Assembly (NCBI RefSeq): GCF_001665785.1
Contig: NZ_LZSO01000004.1
Location: forward strand, 1-50,150
DNA from: Mycolicibacterium peregrinum
GTDB lineage: Bacteria; Actinomycetota; Actinomycetes; Mycobacteriales; Mycobacteriaceae
Direction: 5' to 3'
Length of the DNA: 50,150 nt
The position numbers and the translations under genes were made by a program. The notes under the pieces were generated by a model, which was not told the origin of the DNA, did not search any database, and worked only from the letters and a program-made list of their open reading frames with translations. Below are positions 1 to 12,865 of the stretch, piece after piece (the stretch's first letter is position 1; every line of letters begins with the position of its first letter).

Positions 1-212
1 CCTAAACGGGAAAAAGAGCGTGGCCAAAAACAACAAACAAAAACCACCAAACACACTATTGAGTTCTCAAACAACACGCCCGAGTTTGTCGCGCAGAAAT
101 CCCGCGGCTAAAAGCCGCTGAGCTTCTGCGGGCAGTGAGAAAACCCACCGTAATGGGTGTCTCTCTCGGATTTCGTCTTCGCTCTCCGGCGCTTGTCCGT
201 GTCGCTCTGACC
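1..212 (-). promoter_or_regulatory. rRNA operon leader (antitermination and processing region)
   Basis: Minus-strand transcript leader of an rRNA operon; the 16S gene lies beyond base 1. The stretch 46-72 reads on the minus strand as GTTTGAGAACTCAATAG followed by TGTGTTTGGT, the conserved boxA-like antitermination element of actinobacterial rrn leaders. Bases 22-43 give the T-rich TTTTGTTTGTTGTTTTTGG run typical just before mycobacterial 16S. A nested hairpin lies at 93-129 (outer arms GCAGAA/TTCTGC, inner arms at 104-109 and 113-118), with a small hairpin at 143-158. No open reading frame is convincing here. In fast-growing mycobacteria one rrn operon is known to follow tyrS, which fits. Confidence 0.85.
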
Positions 213-285
213 TGGAATAAGTTACGTGAGCGCTAACAGCGAGTCAAATCGCCAGGTCACGGCGACGTTTTCCCAGGTCAGAGCG
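203..285. repeat. 13-bp inverted repeat flanking the rrn promoter, with a third half-copy
   Basis: CGCTCTGACCTGG at 203-215 and its exact reverse complement at 273-285 enclose the whole -35/-10 region. The core CCAGGTCA recurs at 252-259, exactly 21 bases from the copy at 273-280 and in the same orientation, i.e. two helical turns. The downstream arm covers the expected transcription start. This suggests binding sites for a regulator, or remnants of promoter duplication. Confidence 0.8.
219..247 (-). promoter_or_regulatory. rrn operon promoter (-35 TTGACT, -10 TAACTT)
   Basis: On the minus strand TTGACT (242-247) and TAACTT (219-224) are separated by exactly 17 bases, a good SigA-type promoter, 54 bases past the tyrS stop codon. 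Transcription should start near 212 and run left into the rrn leader. It is the only well-spaced -35/-10 pair I found between tyrS and the leader. Confidence 0.75.
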
Positions 286-300
286 TGACGTCCGGACGCC

Positions 301-1587
301 CTAGCCGCCGGTGCGCTCGACGCCGGCAATGTGCCGCTTGCCACGTCGCAACACGAGCCAACGCTCATGCAGGAAATCGGAATGCTGTGGTATCCACTCG
401 TCGCTTTCAATACGAATGTTGTTCACGTACACCCCGCCCTCTGCGACGTTGCGTCGCGCGGCGCCCTTGCTCGTCGCCAACCCGGTGCTCACCAACAAAT
501 CCACGATCGAATCCGGGCCGCCCGGCCTCAGCTCGGCAACCTGCCCGCTACTTGCCTCCCGCAGTGCAGCGCCGAGCGTCGATCCGTCGAGGTCGGCCAA
601 CTCGCCGCGACCGAACAACGCCTGGCTGGCCAGCTCGACCGCCTTCGTCGCCCCTTCCCCGTGCACCAACGTCGTGAGTTCACGCGCCAGTCGTTTCTGC
701 GCGGCGCGTTCATGCGCCCGGTTCTTGGTGGCGTCTTCGAGTTCGGCGATCTCCTCCGGCGACAGAAAGGTGAACCACCGCAGGTACCCGATGACGTCGG
801 CATCCGCGGCGTTCACGAAGTACTGGTACCAGGCGTAAGGGCTGGTCATCTCGGGGTCGAGCCACACGTTGCCGCCGCCGGTCGACTTGCCGAACTTCTT
901 GCCTTCGGAGTCGGTGACCAGCGGAGTCGTCATCGCATGCACGGTGGCGCCCAGCTTCTGGCGCACCAATCGGGCGCCGGCGACGATGTTGCCCCACTGG
1001 TCGGAGCCACCGATCTGCAATGCGCAACCGTGCCGCTGGTGTAGTTCCACGAAGTCGTTGGCCTGCAACAGCATGTAGCTGAACTCGGTGTAGGAGATGC
1101 CGTCACCTTCGAGCCGGCGCCGGACTGTCTCCCGGTCCAGCATCACATTCACCGAGAAGTATTTGCCCAGGTCGCGTAGGAATTCGATGGCCGAGAGCCG
1201 GCCGGTCCAATTGAGGTTGTTCTCGACGATCGCACCGGTCGGGCTGTCGTCGAATTCGACGAATCGCTCCAACTGACCGCGAATGCGGCCGGCCCAGTCC
1301 GACACCGTGTCGGCGGTGTTCAGCGTGCGCTCCCCCGTGTCACGGGGGTCACCGATCATCCCGGTCGCCCCGCCGGCCAGGACGATCGGCCGGTGTCCGG
1401 CGCGTTGGAACCGCCGCAACGTGAGCAACGGAACCAGGTGGCCTGCGTGCAGGCTGGGCGCGGTCGGGTCGAAGCCCGAATAGACGGTCATGGGGCCTTT
1501 GGCCAGGTCGTTCGCCAACGCATCGCGGTCGGTCGACTGGGCGATCAGCCCACGCCAGTCCAGCTCATCCAGGATTCCCATGCTCAT
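301..1587 (-). CDS. tyrS: tyrosyl-tRNA synthetase
   Basis: Class I aminoacyl-tRNA synthetase that charges tRNA-Tyr in the cytoplasm. The HIGH-type motif HAGH is at about residues 47-50 and the KMSKS-type loop KFGKS at 231-235, with a GSDQWGN tyrosine-site segment between. The C-terminal third carries an S4-like RNA-binding domain ending in WLVLRRGKR. The length of 428 residues is normal for the family. I chose the ATG at 1587 because conserved similarity begins with MSMGILDEL; an in-frame ATG at 1599 would add four residues, and neither has a clear Shine-Dalgarno sequence. It lies 27 bases after mpg and is probably cotranscribed with it; an rrn promoter follows. Confidence 0.97.
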   Translation of the reverse strand: MSMGILDELDWRGLIAQSTDRDALANDLAKGPMTVYSGFDPTAPSLHAGHLVPLLTLRRFQRAGHRPIVLAGGATGMIGDPRDTGERTLNTADTVSDWAGRIRGQLERFVEFDDSPTGAIVENNLNWTGRLSAIEFLRDLGKYFSVNVMLDRETVRRRLEGDGISYTEFSYMLLQANDFVELHQRHGCALQIGGSDQWGNIVAGARLVRQKLGATVHAMTTPLVTDSEGKKFGKSTGGGNVWLDPEMTSPYAWYQYFVNAADADVIGYLRWFTFLSPEEIAELEDATKNRAHERAAQKRLARELTTLVHGEGATKAVELASQALFGRGELADLDGSTLGAALREASSGQVAELRPGGPDSIVDLLVSTGLATSKGAARRNVAEGGVYVNNIRIESDEWIPQHSDFLHERWLVLRRGKRHIAGVERTGG

Positions 1588-1614
1588 GACGACGATCATG
1601 CCGCATTGCGCAGG

Positions 1615-2238
1615 TCAATCACTGGTGCCGGGCGCAGGCGCACGCGGGCTGCGCCGATACGCCGAGACCTCACCCCGGCCGGCAATCCAGAACCGCCACC
1701 GCCGGTCGGCGGCCTTGCTCACCCCCACCCTCGGTCCGTCGACTGCCGGAACCGCGTCGCCCAAGGACAACCGGACCGGGCTGTCTGCGGCAAAGAGGTC
1801 AATCCCGTTGTCCTCCATAGCGATTCCCAATGCAGAGCACAGGTTTCCCGGCCCTCTCGCCAACGCAACGGGGCGCACCGCAGGCCCCCGGCGCCGCCCG
1901 GCCACCTCGGTGCCGGCACTCACCGCCGCAGCACGCAGCAGGACGGCCCCCGCGATGCCGTCGTATCCGCAGACCACATTCGCGCAGACGTGGATGCCGT
2001 GGCTGCGGTAGGTGTACAGATGCCCGGGCGGGCCGAACATCACGAGATTCCGCCCGCCCGCGCCACGGAACGAATGCGAGGCGGCGTCGGGCCAGGGGCC
2101 GTCGGGCGGCCCCCCGTATGCCTCGACCTCGACGATGACGGCGCTGACACCACGGCCGGTCAGCTCGGCTCCCAACAGCCGGCGGGCCGCGAGCAGCGGA
2201 TCTCCGGTCAGCAGCTCGGCGCCCCTCTGCAAGCCCAC
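1615..2238 (-). CDS. mpg: 3-methyladenine DNA glycosylase (AAG/MPG family)
   Basis: Base-excision repair glycosylase removing alkylated purines. The sequence has the family core VEVEAYGG, with the catalytic Glu, then [29 protein letters not shown] and ARGPGNLC. The frame stays open back to 2319, but conserved sequence starts near [15 protein letters not shown], and 2319 would overlap the divergent ABC gene. The GTG at 2238 gives 207 residues, close to the roughly 203 of the M. tuberculosis protein; the exact start is uncertain. It lies directly upstream of tyrS and diverges from an ABC transporter operon. Confidence 0.9.
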   Translation of the reverse strand: MGLQRGAELLTGDPLLAARRLLGAELTGRGVSAVIVEVEAYGGPPDGPWPDAASHSFRGAGGRNLVMFGPPGHLYTYRSHGIHVCANVVCGYDGIAGAVLLRAAAVSAGTEVAGRRRGPAVRPVALARGPGNLCSALGIAMEDNGIDLFAADSPVRLSLGDAVPAVDGPRVGVSKAADRRWRFWIAGRGEVSAYRRSPRAPAPGTSD

Positions 2239-2299
2239 CCGAGCGATTTTGCACTTCGCAACATCCACCGTTGACACCGGCCACACGTGAGCGCAGTAT

Positions 2300-2329
2300 T
2301 CATCAGATGATGACTTCATCGCTCGATGA
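2300..2329. promoter_or_regulatory. two adjacent TCATC/GATGA palindromes over the ABC operon start
   Basis: TCATCAGATGA (2300-2310) and TCATCGCTCGATGA (2316-2329) are both perfect palindromes built from the same TCATC/GATGA half-site. Their centres are about 17.5 bases apart and they cover the proposed start codons (2307 and 2310) of the ABC ATPase. The operon ends with a TetR-family gene, so an autoregulatory operator is plausible, but this is inference from symmetry and position only. Confidence 0.4.
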
Positions 2330-3092
2330 ATTCTCGATCGGATTCCCGTCCAATGCCGCGGCCCCCGCAGTCGACATCACCGGACTGCAGGTCAGCCGTG
2401 GTGGCCGCCCCGCGATTCGAGACCTCTCGGTACGGATCTCCCGCGGTGCCATCACCGGACTGCTCGGTCCGTCAGGCTGCGGCAAGACCACCCTGATACG
2501 CAGCATCGTCGGGACCCAGATCGTCGAGGCGGGCACCGTCAAGGTCCTCGGGCACCCCGCCGGTTCGGCACCGCTACGCCACCGCGTCGGATACGTCACG
2601 CAGGATCCGACGATCTACAACGACCTGCGGGTCATCGACAACGTCCGCTACTTCGCCGCGCTGTACGGCACGTCGGCGGACTCGGCGGCAGGCGCCATCC
2701 GGGCGGTCGGACTCGACGATCACCGCACCGCATACTGCGGCAACCTCTCCGGAGGCCAACGGACCCGGGTCTCGCTCGCCTGCGCCCTGGTGGCCGAACC
2801 CGAACTCCTGGTGCTCGACGAGCCGACCGTCGGCCTCGACCCGGTCTTGCGCGTCGACCTGTGGGAACAGTTCAACGAACTGTCGCGGCGCGGAACAACC
2901 CTGCTGGTTTCCAGCCACGTCATGGACGAGGCCGACCACTGCGGTGACCTGCTGCTCATGCGCGAAGGCCGATTGCTCGCCCACACCACCCCTGACCAGC
3001 TACGGAAGGACACGGAATGCACGTCCCTGGAGGAAGCGTTTCTCACCGTCATCCGGCGCAGCGCCACAGCCGAGCACAACCGAGCCGACTGA
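2307..3092 (+). CDS. ABC transporter ATP-binding protein
   Basis: ATPase subunit of an ABC-2 type exporter. The Walker A motif GPSGCGKT is at about residues 54-61, followed by the Q-loop YVTQDP, the signature [12 protein letters not shown], Walker B LLVLDEP and the switch His in SSHVMDEA. At 261 residues it is a single-domain subunit that must pair with the permease encoded next, whose frame overlaps its end. The start is either of two consecutive ATGs (2307, 2310); an earlier in-frame start at 2271 would add twelve unconserved residues. The set ABC ATPase, permease, TetR matches Rv1687c-Rv1685c of M. tuberculosis. The substrate is unknown; TetR-linked exporters of this type often handle toxic compounds. 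Confidence 0.9.
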   Translation: MMTSSLDEFSIGFPSNAAAPAVDITGLQVSRGGRPAIRDLSVRISRGAITGLLGPSGCGKTTLIRSIVGTQIVEAGTVKVLGHPAGSAPLRHRVGYVTQDPTIYNDLRVIDNVRYFAALYGTSADSAAGAIRAVGLDDHRTAYCGNLSGGQRTRVSLACALVAEPELLVLDEPTVGLDPVLRVDLWEQFNELSRRGTTLLVSSHVMDEADHCGDLLLMREGRLLAHTTPDQLRKDTECTSLEEAFLTVIRRSATAEHNRAD

Positions 3093-3844
3093 GCCCCGCG
3101 GCCTACCTGGCCACCACCGGACGGATCCTGCGACAGCTCGCCGCCGACCATCGCAGCGTGGCGATGATCCTGTTGGTTCCCAGCCTGATCATCACGCTGA
3201 TGTACTTCATGTTCCAGAACGCACCGCACGCGCCGGGGCAACCGACACCGTTCAACAATGCCTGTCTGATCATGCTCGGCGTCTTCCCGCTCATCGTGAT
3301 GTTCCTGATCACCTCGATCACCATGCAGCGGGAACGAGTCTCGGGAACTCTCGAACGCATTCTGACCACGCCGCTGCGGCGGTTCGACCTGCTCGCCGCC
3401 TACGGCACCGCGTTCTCGATCGCAGCCGCGGCGCAGGCCACCCTCGCCTGCGTCGTCTCGTTCTGGTTCCTCGGACTCCACACCGAGGGCAGCCCCATTC
3501 TCGTGTTCCTGATCGCGATCATCAACGCCGTACTCGGCGTCGGTCTGGGGCTGTTGTGCAGCGCGTTCGCCCGCACCGAGTTCCAGGCCGTGCAGTTCAT
3601 GCCGGTGGTGATCGCGCCCCAGCTGCTGTTGTGCGGCATCATCGTGCCGCGGGCCGCGCTGCCGGACTGGCTGCAGTGGATCAGTAACGTGCTACCGGCC
3701 AGCTACGCACTCGAAGCCCTGCAGCAGGTCGGCGCCCACGCCGAGCTGACCGCCATCGCGGCACGTGACATCGCGATCGTGCTCGGCTTTGCGGCGCTGG
3801 CACTGTGTCTGGCCGCGGCCACCCTGCGCCGTCGAACCCCCTAG
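3017..3844 (+). CDS. ABC-2 type transporter permease
   Basis: Integral membrane subunit of the exporter whose ATPase is encoded just upstream. Six hydrophobic segments are visible: around residues 49-67, 83-103, 127-155, 162-182, 194-212 and 250-269. A short cytoplasmic loop, QRERVSGTLERILTTPLRR, lies between segments 2 and 3, as in ABC-2 permeases and DrrB-like proteins. The start is unclear. The only upstream ATG (3017) overlaps the ATPase gene by 76 bases and adds a non-hydrophobic tail, while the conserved-looking part begins at a CTG (3089) overlapping the ATPase stop as CTGA. I list the ATG version. The TetR gene follows six bases later. Confidence 0.85.
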   Translation: MHVPGGSVSHRHPAQRHSRAQPSRLSPAAYLATTGRILRQLAADHRSVAMILLVPSLIITLMYFMFQNAPHAPGQPTPFNNACLIMLGVFPLIVMFLITSITMQRERVSGTLERILTTPLRRFDLLAAYGTAFSIAAAAQATLACVVSFWFLGLHTEGSPILVFLIAIINAVLGVGLGLLCSAFARTEFQAVQFMPVVIAPQLLLCGIIVPRAALPDWLQWISNVLPASYALEALQQVGAHAELTAIAARDIAIVLGFAALALCLAAATLRRRTP

Positions 3845-3850
3845 GAACCC

Positions 3851-4477
3851 GTGAGCACCGACGTCGACTCCAGCAGAGAACGCAAACGGCCCGGCCGCCC
3901 GGCCGGACCATCGGACAAACGCGAGCGCATTCTGACCAGTGCGCGGGAATTGTTCGCGCGCAACGGAATCGACAAGACATCGATCCGCTCCATCGCCTCC
4001 GATGCCGGAGTGGACGCGGCGCTGGTGCACCACTACTTCGGCACCAAGACCGAGCTGTTCGCCGCGGCGATCCACATTCCCATCGATCCGATGACGGTGA
4101 TCAGCCGGCTGAAAGAGGTGCCGGTCGATCAGATCGGACACACGCTGCCGTCAATCCTGTTGCCGCTGTGGGATTCCGAGATAGGCAAGGGCTTCGTCGC
4201 GACACTGCGCTCCATCCTGGCCGGCAACGACGTATCGCTGGTCCGGTCGTTTCTCCAGGACATCATCATCGGCGAGATCGGGCCCCGGGTGGACAACCCG
4301 CCCGGCAGTTCCCGGATCCGCATCCAGTTCGTCGCCTCACAACTGGTCGGGGTCGCGATGGCGCGTTACATCTTGGAGCTCGAGCCCTTCGCCACGCTGC
4401 CTGCGGATCAGATCGCCGAGACGATCGCACCCACCCTGCAGCGCTATCTGACCGGTGACCTACCCGGACTCCCCTGA
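3851..4477 (+). CDS. TetR/AcrR family transcriptional regulator
   Basis: DNA-binding regulator of 208 residues. The N-terminal TetR helix-turn-helix is clear: RERILTSARELFARNGIDKTSIRSIASDAGVDAALVHHYFGTKTELF. The C-terminal ligand-binding domain is typical in size and contains ELEPFATLPADQI. The basic, Pro-rich start (RKRPGRPAGPSDKR) resembles other TetR proteins. The start is GTG at 3851, six bases after the permease stop, so it is translated with the exporter operon and probably controls it in response to an exported compound. Its last 18 bases overlap the convergent Trm112-like gene. Confidence 0.92.
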   Translation: MSTDVDSSRERKRPGRPAGPSDKRERILTSARELFARNGIDKTSIRSIASDAGVDAALVHHYFGTKTELFAAAIHIPIDPMTVISRLKEVPVDQIGHTLPSILLPLWDSEIGKGFVATLRSILAGNDVSLVRSFLQDIIIGEIGPRVDNPPGSSRIRIQFVASQLVGVAMARYILELEPFATLPADQIAETIAPTLQRYLTGDLPGLP

Positions 4478-4681
4478 CCCGGCCAAGTCCATCAATCGCC
4501 GGTGCTCGGCGTCGTCCTCGATCGCAACGGCCTCATCGACCAGAAGCACCGGGATGCCGTCCTCGATCCGGTAGGCGCGCCGTAGCCGAGGGTTGTAGAG
4601 CCAGTCCGTTCCGGCCAGCAGCAACGGCCCTCGGTCCTGCGGGCACACCAGGATGCTCAGAAGCTTGTCGTCGACCACCAC
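4460..4681 (-). CDS. Trm112 family protein
   Basis: Small 73-residue protein of the Trm112/UPF0434 family. The conserved start LLSILVCPQDRGPLLL is followed by the YNPRLRRAYRIEDGIPVLLVDEA signature. Eukaryotic and archaeal Trm112 activate methyltransferases; the bacterial members have no settled role. Only one Cys of the usual CPxC-type zinc site remains (CPQD), as in the M. tuberculosis neighbour Rv1684, so zinc binding is doubtful. The 3' end overlaps the convergent TetR gene by 18 bases. It follows the secreted protein gene by six bases and is probably cotranscribed with it. Confidence 0.9.
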   Translation of the reverse strand: MVVDDKLLSILVCPQDRGPLLLAGTDWLYNPRLRRAYRIEDGIPVLLVDEAVAIEDDAEHRRLMDLAGSGESG

Positions 4682-4687
4682 GTGAAG

Positions 4688-5191
4688 TTAGCCCAGCGGG
4701 ATCTGGATGCCGCCACTCGGGCCGGGCTGTCCCCCGCCGCCCGGAATGGGAAGGATGCCTGGATTGACGGCACCCTGCTTCGGAATCTGCGCCTGGGACT
4801 GCGCCTGCAACTTGCGCTGATACGACAGGGTGCTCTTGAGCGCGTCGATCAGCGGCACCTGATTGGGACGCTTGTCGAGGGCCTTGGTGATGGCCTCACG
4901 GTTGGCGTTCGACGGCTTGTACCCCTGTTGACGCAGCTTGAGGATGTCGTGGATCAGTGTCGAGATCTGCCCGCCACCCTCGCCGGTGTCGTAGTCCTTG
5001 GCGATGATCGACAGGGCTTCGTCAGCAGTCATCTGCGCCGCCGCCGGCGCGTCGGCCGCCGGAGTCGGCTGGGCGGGCGCTACGGGGTCGGCGGCAGCCG
5101 TCGGCGTACCCGCGCCCACCAGCAGGCCCAGGACCAGCGCACCGCCGGTCACCACCCGACGCCAGCTGTTCGCACCCGATCCCGATGTCAT
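4688..5191 (-). CDS. secreted protein of unknown function
   Basis: A 167-residue protein with a Sec signal peptide: basic WRR near residue 10, a hydrophobic core at 16-27, and likely cleavage after TAAA at about residue 34. The mature protein begins with a Pro/Ala linker, then a helical segment around residues 50-130 (MTADEALSIIAKDYDTG, then ISTLIHDILKLRQQGYKPS) and ends in a Gly/Pro-rich tail with PIPGGGG. I do not recognise the family. The ATG at 5191 is supported by a GGAGG (5196-5200) at good spacing; the frame is open further back to 5296 but there it would overlap the hydrolase gene. It sits downstream of the hydrolase/ANL gene on the same strand. Confidence 0.85.
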   Translation of the reverse strand: MTSGSGANSWRRVVTGGALVLGLLVGAGTPTAAADPVAPAQPTPAADAPAAAQMTADEALSIIAKDYDTGEGGGQISTLIHDILKLRQQGYKPSNANREAITKALDKRPNQVPLIDALKSTLSYQRKLQAQSQAQIPKQGAVNPGILPIPGGGGQPGPSGGIQIPLG

Positions 5192-5267
5192 CGATCCTCC
5201 AGTCGTTCTGCCGTCCGCCGGAGCGTAACAGCGCGTTCTGGCCCCGGCATCCCGTCGGGCGACCCGA

Positions 5268-8264
5268 CTATTCGGCGTCCGCCTCGTCGTCGGCACCGCC
5301 GGCGACGAGTTCGGCCCGACTGGCCGCGGTCAATTTCTTGTACGTCCCTGTATCGGCGTCGAGGTACCAGCAGTTACGCCGGCCGGATTTCGGGATGCCC
5401 GCGTCCCGCAGCGGCGCCACGAGCGGGCGGTAGGACGCACCGAGTTCCATGTCGGTGACCACGTGCACCACGTCCGGCGGGTTGCCGGCGGCCAGATCCT
5501 CCAGAGCGAGCGACAGATCGGCCGTCGGGACGCTACCGCCGGGGCGCAGGGCCAGGGCCGTCACTGCCAACTGCCGGCCCGACTCCTCGACGCCGTAGGT
5601 CACCGACATGTCGACCGCGTCGAGCCGGCCGACCGCGTCGTTGACACTGGTCGCGAACACCGGGCCCCGTTCGGTCCGGATCACCGCACCTCGGTTGTCG
5701 ACCAGCCAGTAGTCGCCGTCCTCATCGCGACGGAACAGGAACTCGGTGGAGACCCAGGTGTCGGCCGGTGCGAAGACACCGCGCTTGACCACGGCGGTCG
5801 GATCGACCGGGCCACGCGGGTGGGCCAGGAGCACACCCACCTCGTTGGCCTCGGCCTTGCGCACGAACCCCTGCTCGTCTTCCAGGATCAGATCGTCGTC
5901 GGCGTCGTAGGCGGCGAGTTCGACGGTGCCGCCACCGGGCAACGGCCGTCCCTTGCTGCCGATCTTGGCCCCGGACACATTGGCCAGCACCGCCTGTCCG
6001 TCTGTGGTGGCGAAGAACTCCACGACTTGGGCCGGCTCGAACACGTCGACCACGCGCTTCCACAACCCGGCCGGCATACCGGATCCGATGAACAACCGGA
6101 CCGGGTGACTGCCGGTGAGCGAGAACGACGGATCGTCGATGACCTCGCGCAGCATGGCCCACGTGTAGGACACGACCGTGACGCCGTACTGCCGGATCTC
6201 CTGCAGGAACCGGTCGGGCTGCAGTCCGCGCGACAGCGCGATGCGTGAACCACCGACGACGGCACCGCCCAGGCTGACCAGCAGACCGGACTGGTGGTGC
6301 AGCGGGGTCAGGCAGTAGACCGTGTCGCCGCGACCCAGATTCGCCGCGGACGCGGTGCCGAACGCCGACAGGGCCCATCGGAAGTTGGTGATCTGACGGG
6401 CGACGAGTTCACCGCCCACCTCGCTGAAGGCGACGAACGCCAGGTCGCGCGCGAGACCCGGGTTGGGCCGGTACCAGCCGGGCAGCTCGACGACGTCGGG
6501 GTCGATCTTCTCCATATCGACGACCGCGGCGACGTCATCCGTTTCCTCGGGCAGATGCAGATCGCGGCTCTCGCCACCGCCGAGGACCAGTACCCGCATG
6601 TCCAGTTTGCGGGCCACATCGAGATGGCTCGGGTCGGCGATGATCTCGGCCACGCCACCGAGCCGGGCCGCCTCGGCCAGCTCCGCCTCCGGCAGCAGCA
6701 CGGCCACCGCTCCCAGCCGGGACAGCGCCGCGATGGCGACAAGGGCACTGGGCCGGGTGTCCATCAGGACGCCGACCCGGGCGCCCTGGCGCACACCGAC
6801 GTCGATCAGTCCGTGAACCACGTTGTTGATCCGGCGATCCACGGCCTCATAGGTGTGCACGCGGCCGTCGAACAGCAGCGCCTCGCCATTGGGGGCGCTG
6901 CGGGCCTGCTCACTCATGATCCGGCCGAGCGAGATCCGGGTGTGGTCGTTGACCTGACCCAACCGGGCCAACCGGGGCAACGTGCGGGCCGTCTCGATGA
7001 CCAGGGTCCGGGCGTTCTTGTTCGCCGTCACGAGCGCATCGGCGGCCGAGCGGGCCACGCCGAACGCCATCTCGGTGGCCGCGGTGGCGCCGTGGGTCAC
7101 GCGGGCGGAGAACGACACCCCACCCTCGGGATGATCAGCCGGCTGCGATCCCATCGGCACCACGCCGTCGGGCATCTGTTCTCCGCCGAGCCATTTCACC
7201 CATTGCGCCACTGTCGGCCAGGTCTGGGTCGAGGCCTTGGACCCCACGACCAGGCCGAAATGTCCTGCCCTGATCAGGTATTCGTAGACGTCCGCGTCCG
7301 GTGCGGCCCGTTTGATGCCACGCACCGCGGCCGGTTGGCCGATATCGTCGACCTCACCGATCACCGCCAGGATCGGGCAGTCGATGTCGGAAAGCGTTAC
7401 CAGGTCACCGTGGACGGAGAAGCCGCCGGTGATCATCCGGTTGTGCGCGATGAACTGCTTGAGCAGTTCGGAGATCGCCGGTCCGGACCAGGCGATCCAG
7501 CCCTCCGACGACAGGAAACGGCGCTGCTGCTCACGCGGCAACAGAGCCTCCCGGTCATGCAGCTGACGCAGGAAATCCAGGCGCGACTGCGCGGTCTTGA
7601 TCGGGTCGAGCATCTGGAAGCCGGTGCGCGCCAACCACCCCGGGATGTCGATGCGGCTGAACACGTGGTCGGCCATGAAGTCCGCCGCGCCCGCAGCGAC
7701 CCCGGCCGGAAGGTTCATCGGCAACGCGGCGAGGGTGTCGACCGGCGAACCGAACGCGATGATGCTCGCCAGATCCTTGGACCGCCGGTAGGCCGCAGCC
7801 TGGTAGGCGAACATCCCACCCTGCGAGTAGCCGGCCAGGTGCACGTCCCGGCCGGTGACCTCCTTGACGATGTCGATGGCCTCCGACAGCGCCACCACGT
7901 GGTCGGCGAGGTTGCGCTGCATACCGCCTTCGACCTTGTCGGGCGAACCGAAGTCGATGACCCACGGGTCGACGCCCGCGGCGTGCAGGATGCCGACCGC
8001 ACCGTCGTCGCGCGTCACGTCCCACATGTCGGCCGACATCATCATCGGGTGCACCATCAGCACCGGAGGACGGGGATCCTGGGCACCGGGGCGGGCGTCG
8101 GGCGGAAAGTACCGCCGCAGCCGGTACATCGGCACACTCTGGATGATCTGGAACGGCGACGGGACCGCACCGGTCTCCAGGCCTCCGTAGCGCAGCACCT
8201 CCAGACCGTTCTGCGCGGTTGCCAGCAACCGCTCGACCGGTTTGGTCACTGCCGAGAAATCCAC
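5268..8264 (-). CDS. fused alpha/beta hydrolase - acyl-CoA synthetase-like protein
   Basis: A 998-residue two-domain protein equivalent to Rv1683 (999 residues). Residues 1-400 are a PhaC/lipase-type alpha/beta hydrolase with the nucleophile box GYSQGG (Ser about 147), preceded by PPVLMVHPMMMSADMWD. Residues 440-998 follow the ANL adenylating fold (EQARSAPNGEALLFDGRVHTYEAVD, then GVRQGARVGVLMDTRPSALVA). The usual A3 P-loop (TSGTTGxPKG) is replaced by FSEVGGELVARQITN, and the A5 motif reads FFATTDGQ, so adenylation activity is questionable. The M. tuberculosis protein is linked to triacylglycerol turnover. Start GTG at 8264, with GGGGAG about eight bases upstream. Confidence 0.9.
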   Translation of the reverse strand: MDFSAVTKPVERLLATAQNGLEVLRYGGLETGAVPSPFQIIQSVPMYRLRRYFPPDARPGAQDPRPPVLMVHPMMMSADMWDVTRDDGAVGILHAAGVDPWVIDFGSPDKVEGGMQRNLADHVVALSEAIDIVKEVTGRDVHLAGYSQGGMFAYQAAAYRRSKDLASIIAFGSPVDTLAALPMNLPAGVAAGAADFMADHVFSRIDIPGWLARTGFQMLDPIKTAQSRLDFLRQLHDREALLPREQQRRFLSSEGWIAWSGPAISELLKQFIAHNRMITGGFSVHGDLVTLSDIDCPILAVIGEVDDIGQPAAVRGIKRAAPDADVYEYLIRAGHFGLVVGSKASTQTWPTVAQWVKWLGGEQMPDGVVPMGSQPADHPEGGVSFSARVTHGATAATEMAFGVARSAADALVTANKNARTLVIETARTLPRLARLGQVNDHTRISLGRIMSEQARSAPNGEALLFDGRVHTYEAVDRRINNVVHGLIDVGVRQGARVGVLMDTRPSALVAIAALSRLGAVAVLLPEAELAEAARLGGVAEIIADPSHLDVARKLDMRVLVLGGGESRDLHLPEETDDVAAVVDMEKIDPDVVELPGWYRPNPGLARDLAFVAFSEVGGELVARQITNFRWALSAFGTASAANLGRGDTVYCLTPLHHQSGLLVSLGGAVVGGSRIALSRGLQPDRFLQEIRQYGVTVVSYTWAMLREVIDDPSFSLTGSHPVRLFIGSGMPAGLWKRVVDVFEPAQVVEFFATTDGQAVLANVSGAKIGSKGRPLPGGGTVELAAYDADDDLILEDEQGFVRKAEANEVGVLLAHPRGPVDPTAVVKRGVFAPADTWVSTEFLFRRDEDGDYWLVDNRGAVIRTERGPVFATSVNDAVGRLDAVDMSVTYGVEESGRQLAVTALALRPGGSVPTADLSLALEDLAAGNPPDVVHVVTDMELGASYRPLVAPLRDAGIPKSGRRNCWYLDADTGTYKKLTAASRAELVAGGADDEADAE

Positions 8265-8405
8265 CAGTTAGCTCCCCACACCTGACAACTCACCCGACCC
8301 CCGATTGACGTCGTCATCATGGCATAACAGCAACCAATCGCCGATGTGATCAGCGCTATGCCGACAGTGGCCCCGTGCGATGCCGGATTCACGGGCCCCG
8401 GACGA

Positions 8406-8411
8406 TAGGGT
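8406..8411 (+). promoter_or_regulatory. candidate -10 box (TAGGGT) of a leaderless ABC-F gene
   Basis: TAGGGT ends eight bases before the ATG at 8420, the spacing expected for a transcript starting at the start codon. No Shine-Dalgarno or convincing -35 is present. The 155-base divergent gap 8265-8419 otherwise shows only the GGGGAG of the hydrolase gene. Confidence 0.35.
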
Positions 8412-8419
8412 CGGCGGCG

Positions 8420-12842
<4,423 letters not shown>

Positions 12843-12865
12843 GAGCAATCTCCTTGTTTTGGGCT

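Noticed and set aside
6294..8285. 663-codon plus-strand frame opposite the hydrolase/ANL fusion
   Set aside because: An antisense shadow of a high-GC gene: Arg/Gly/His-rich, no domain, fully within a well-supported gene.
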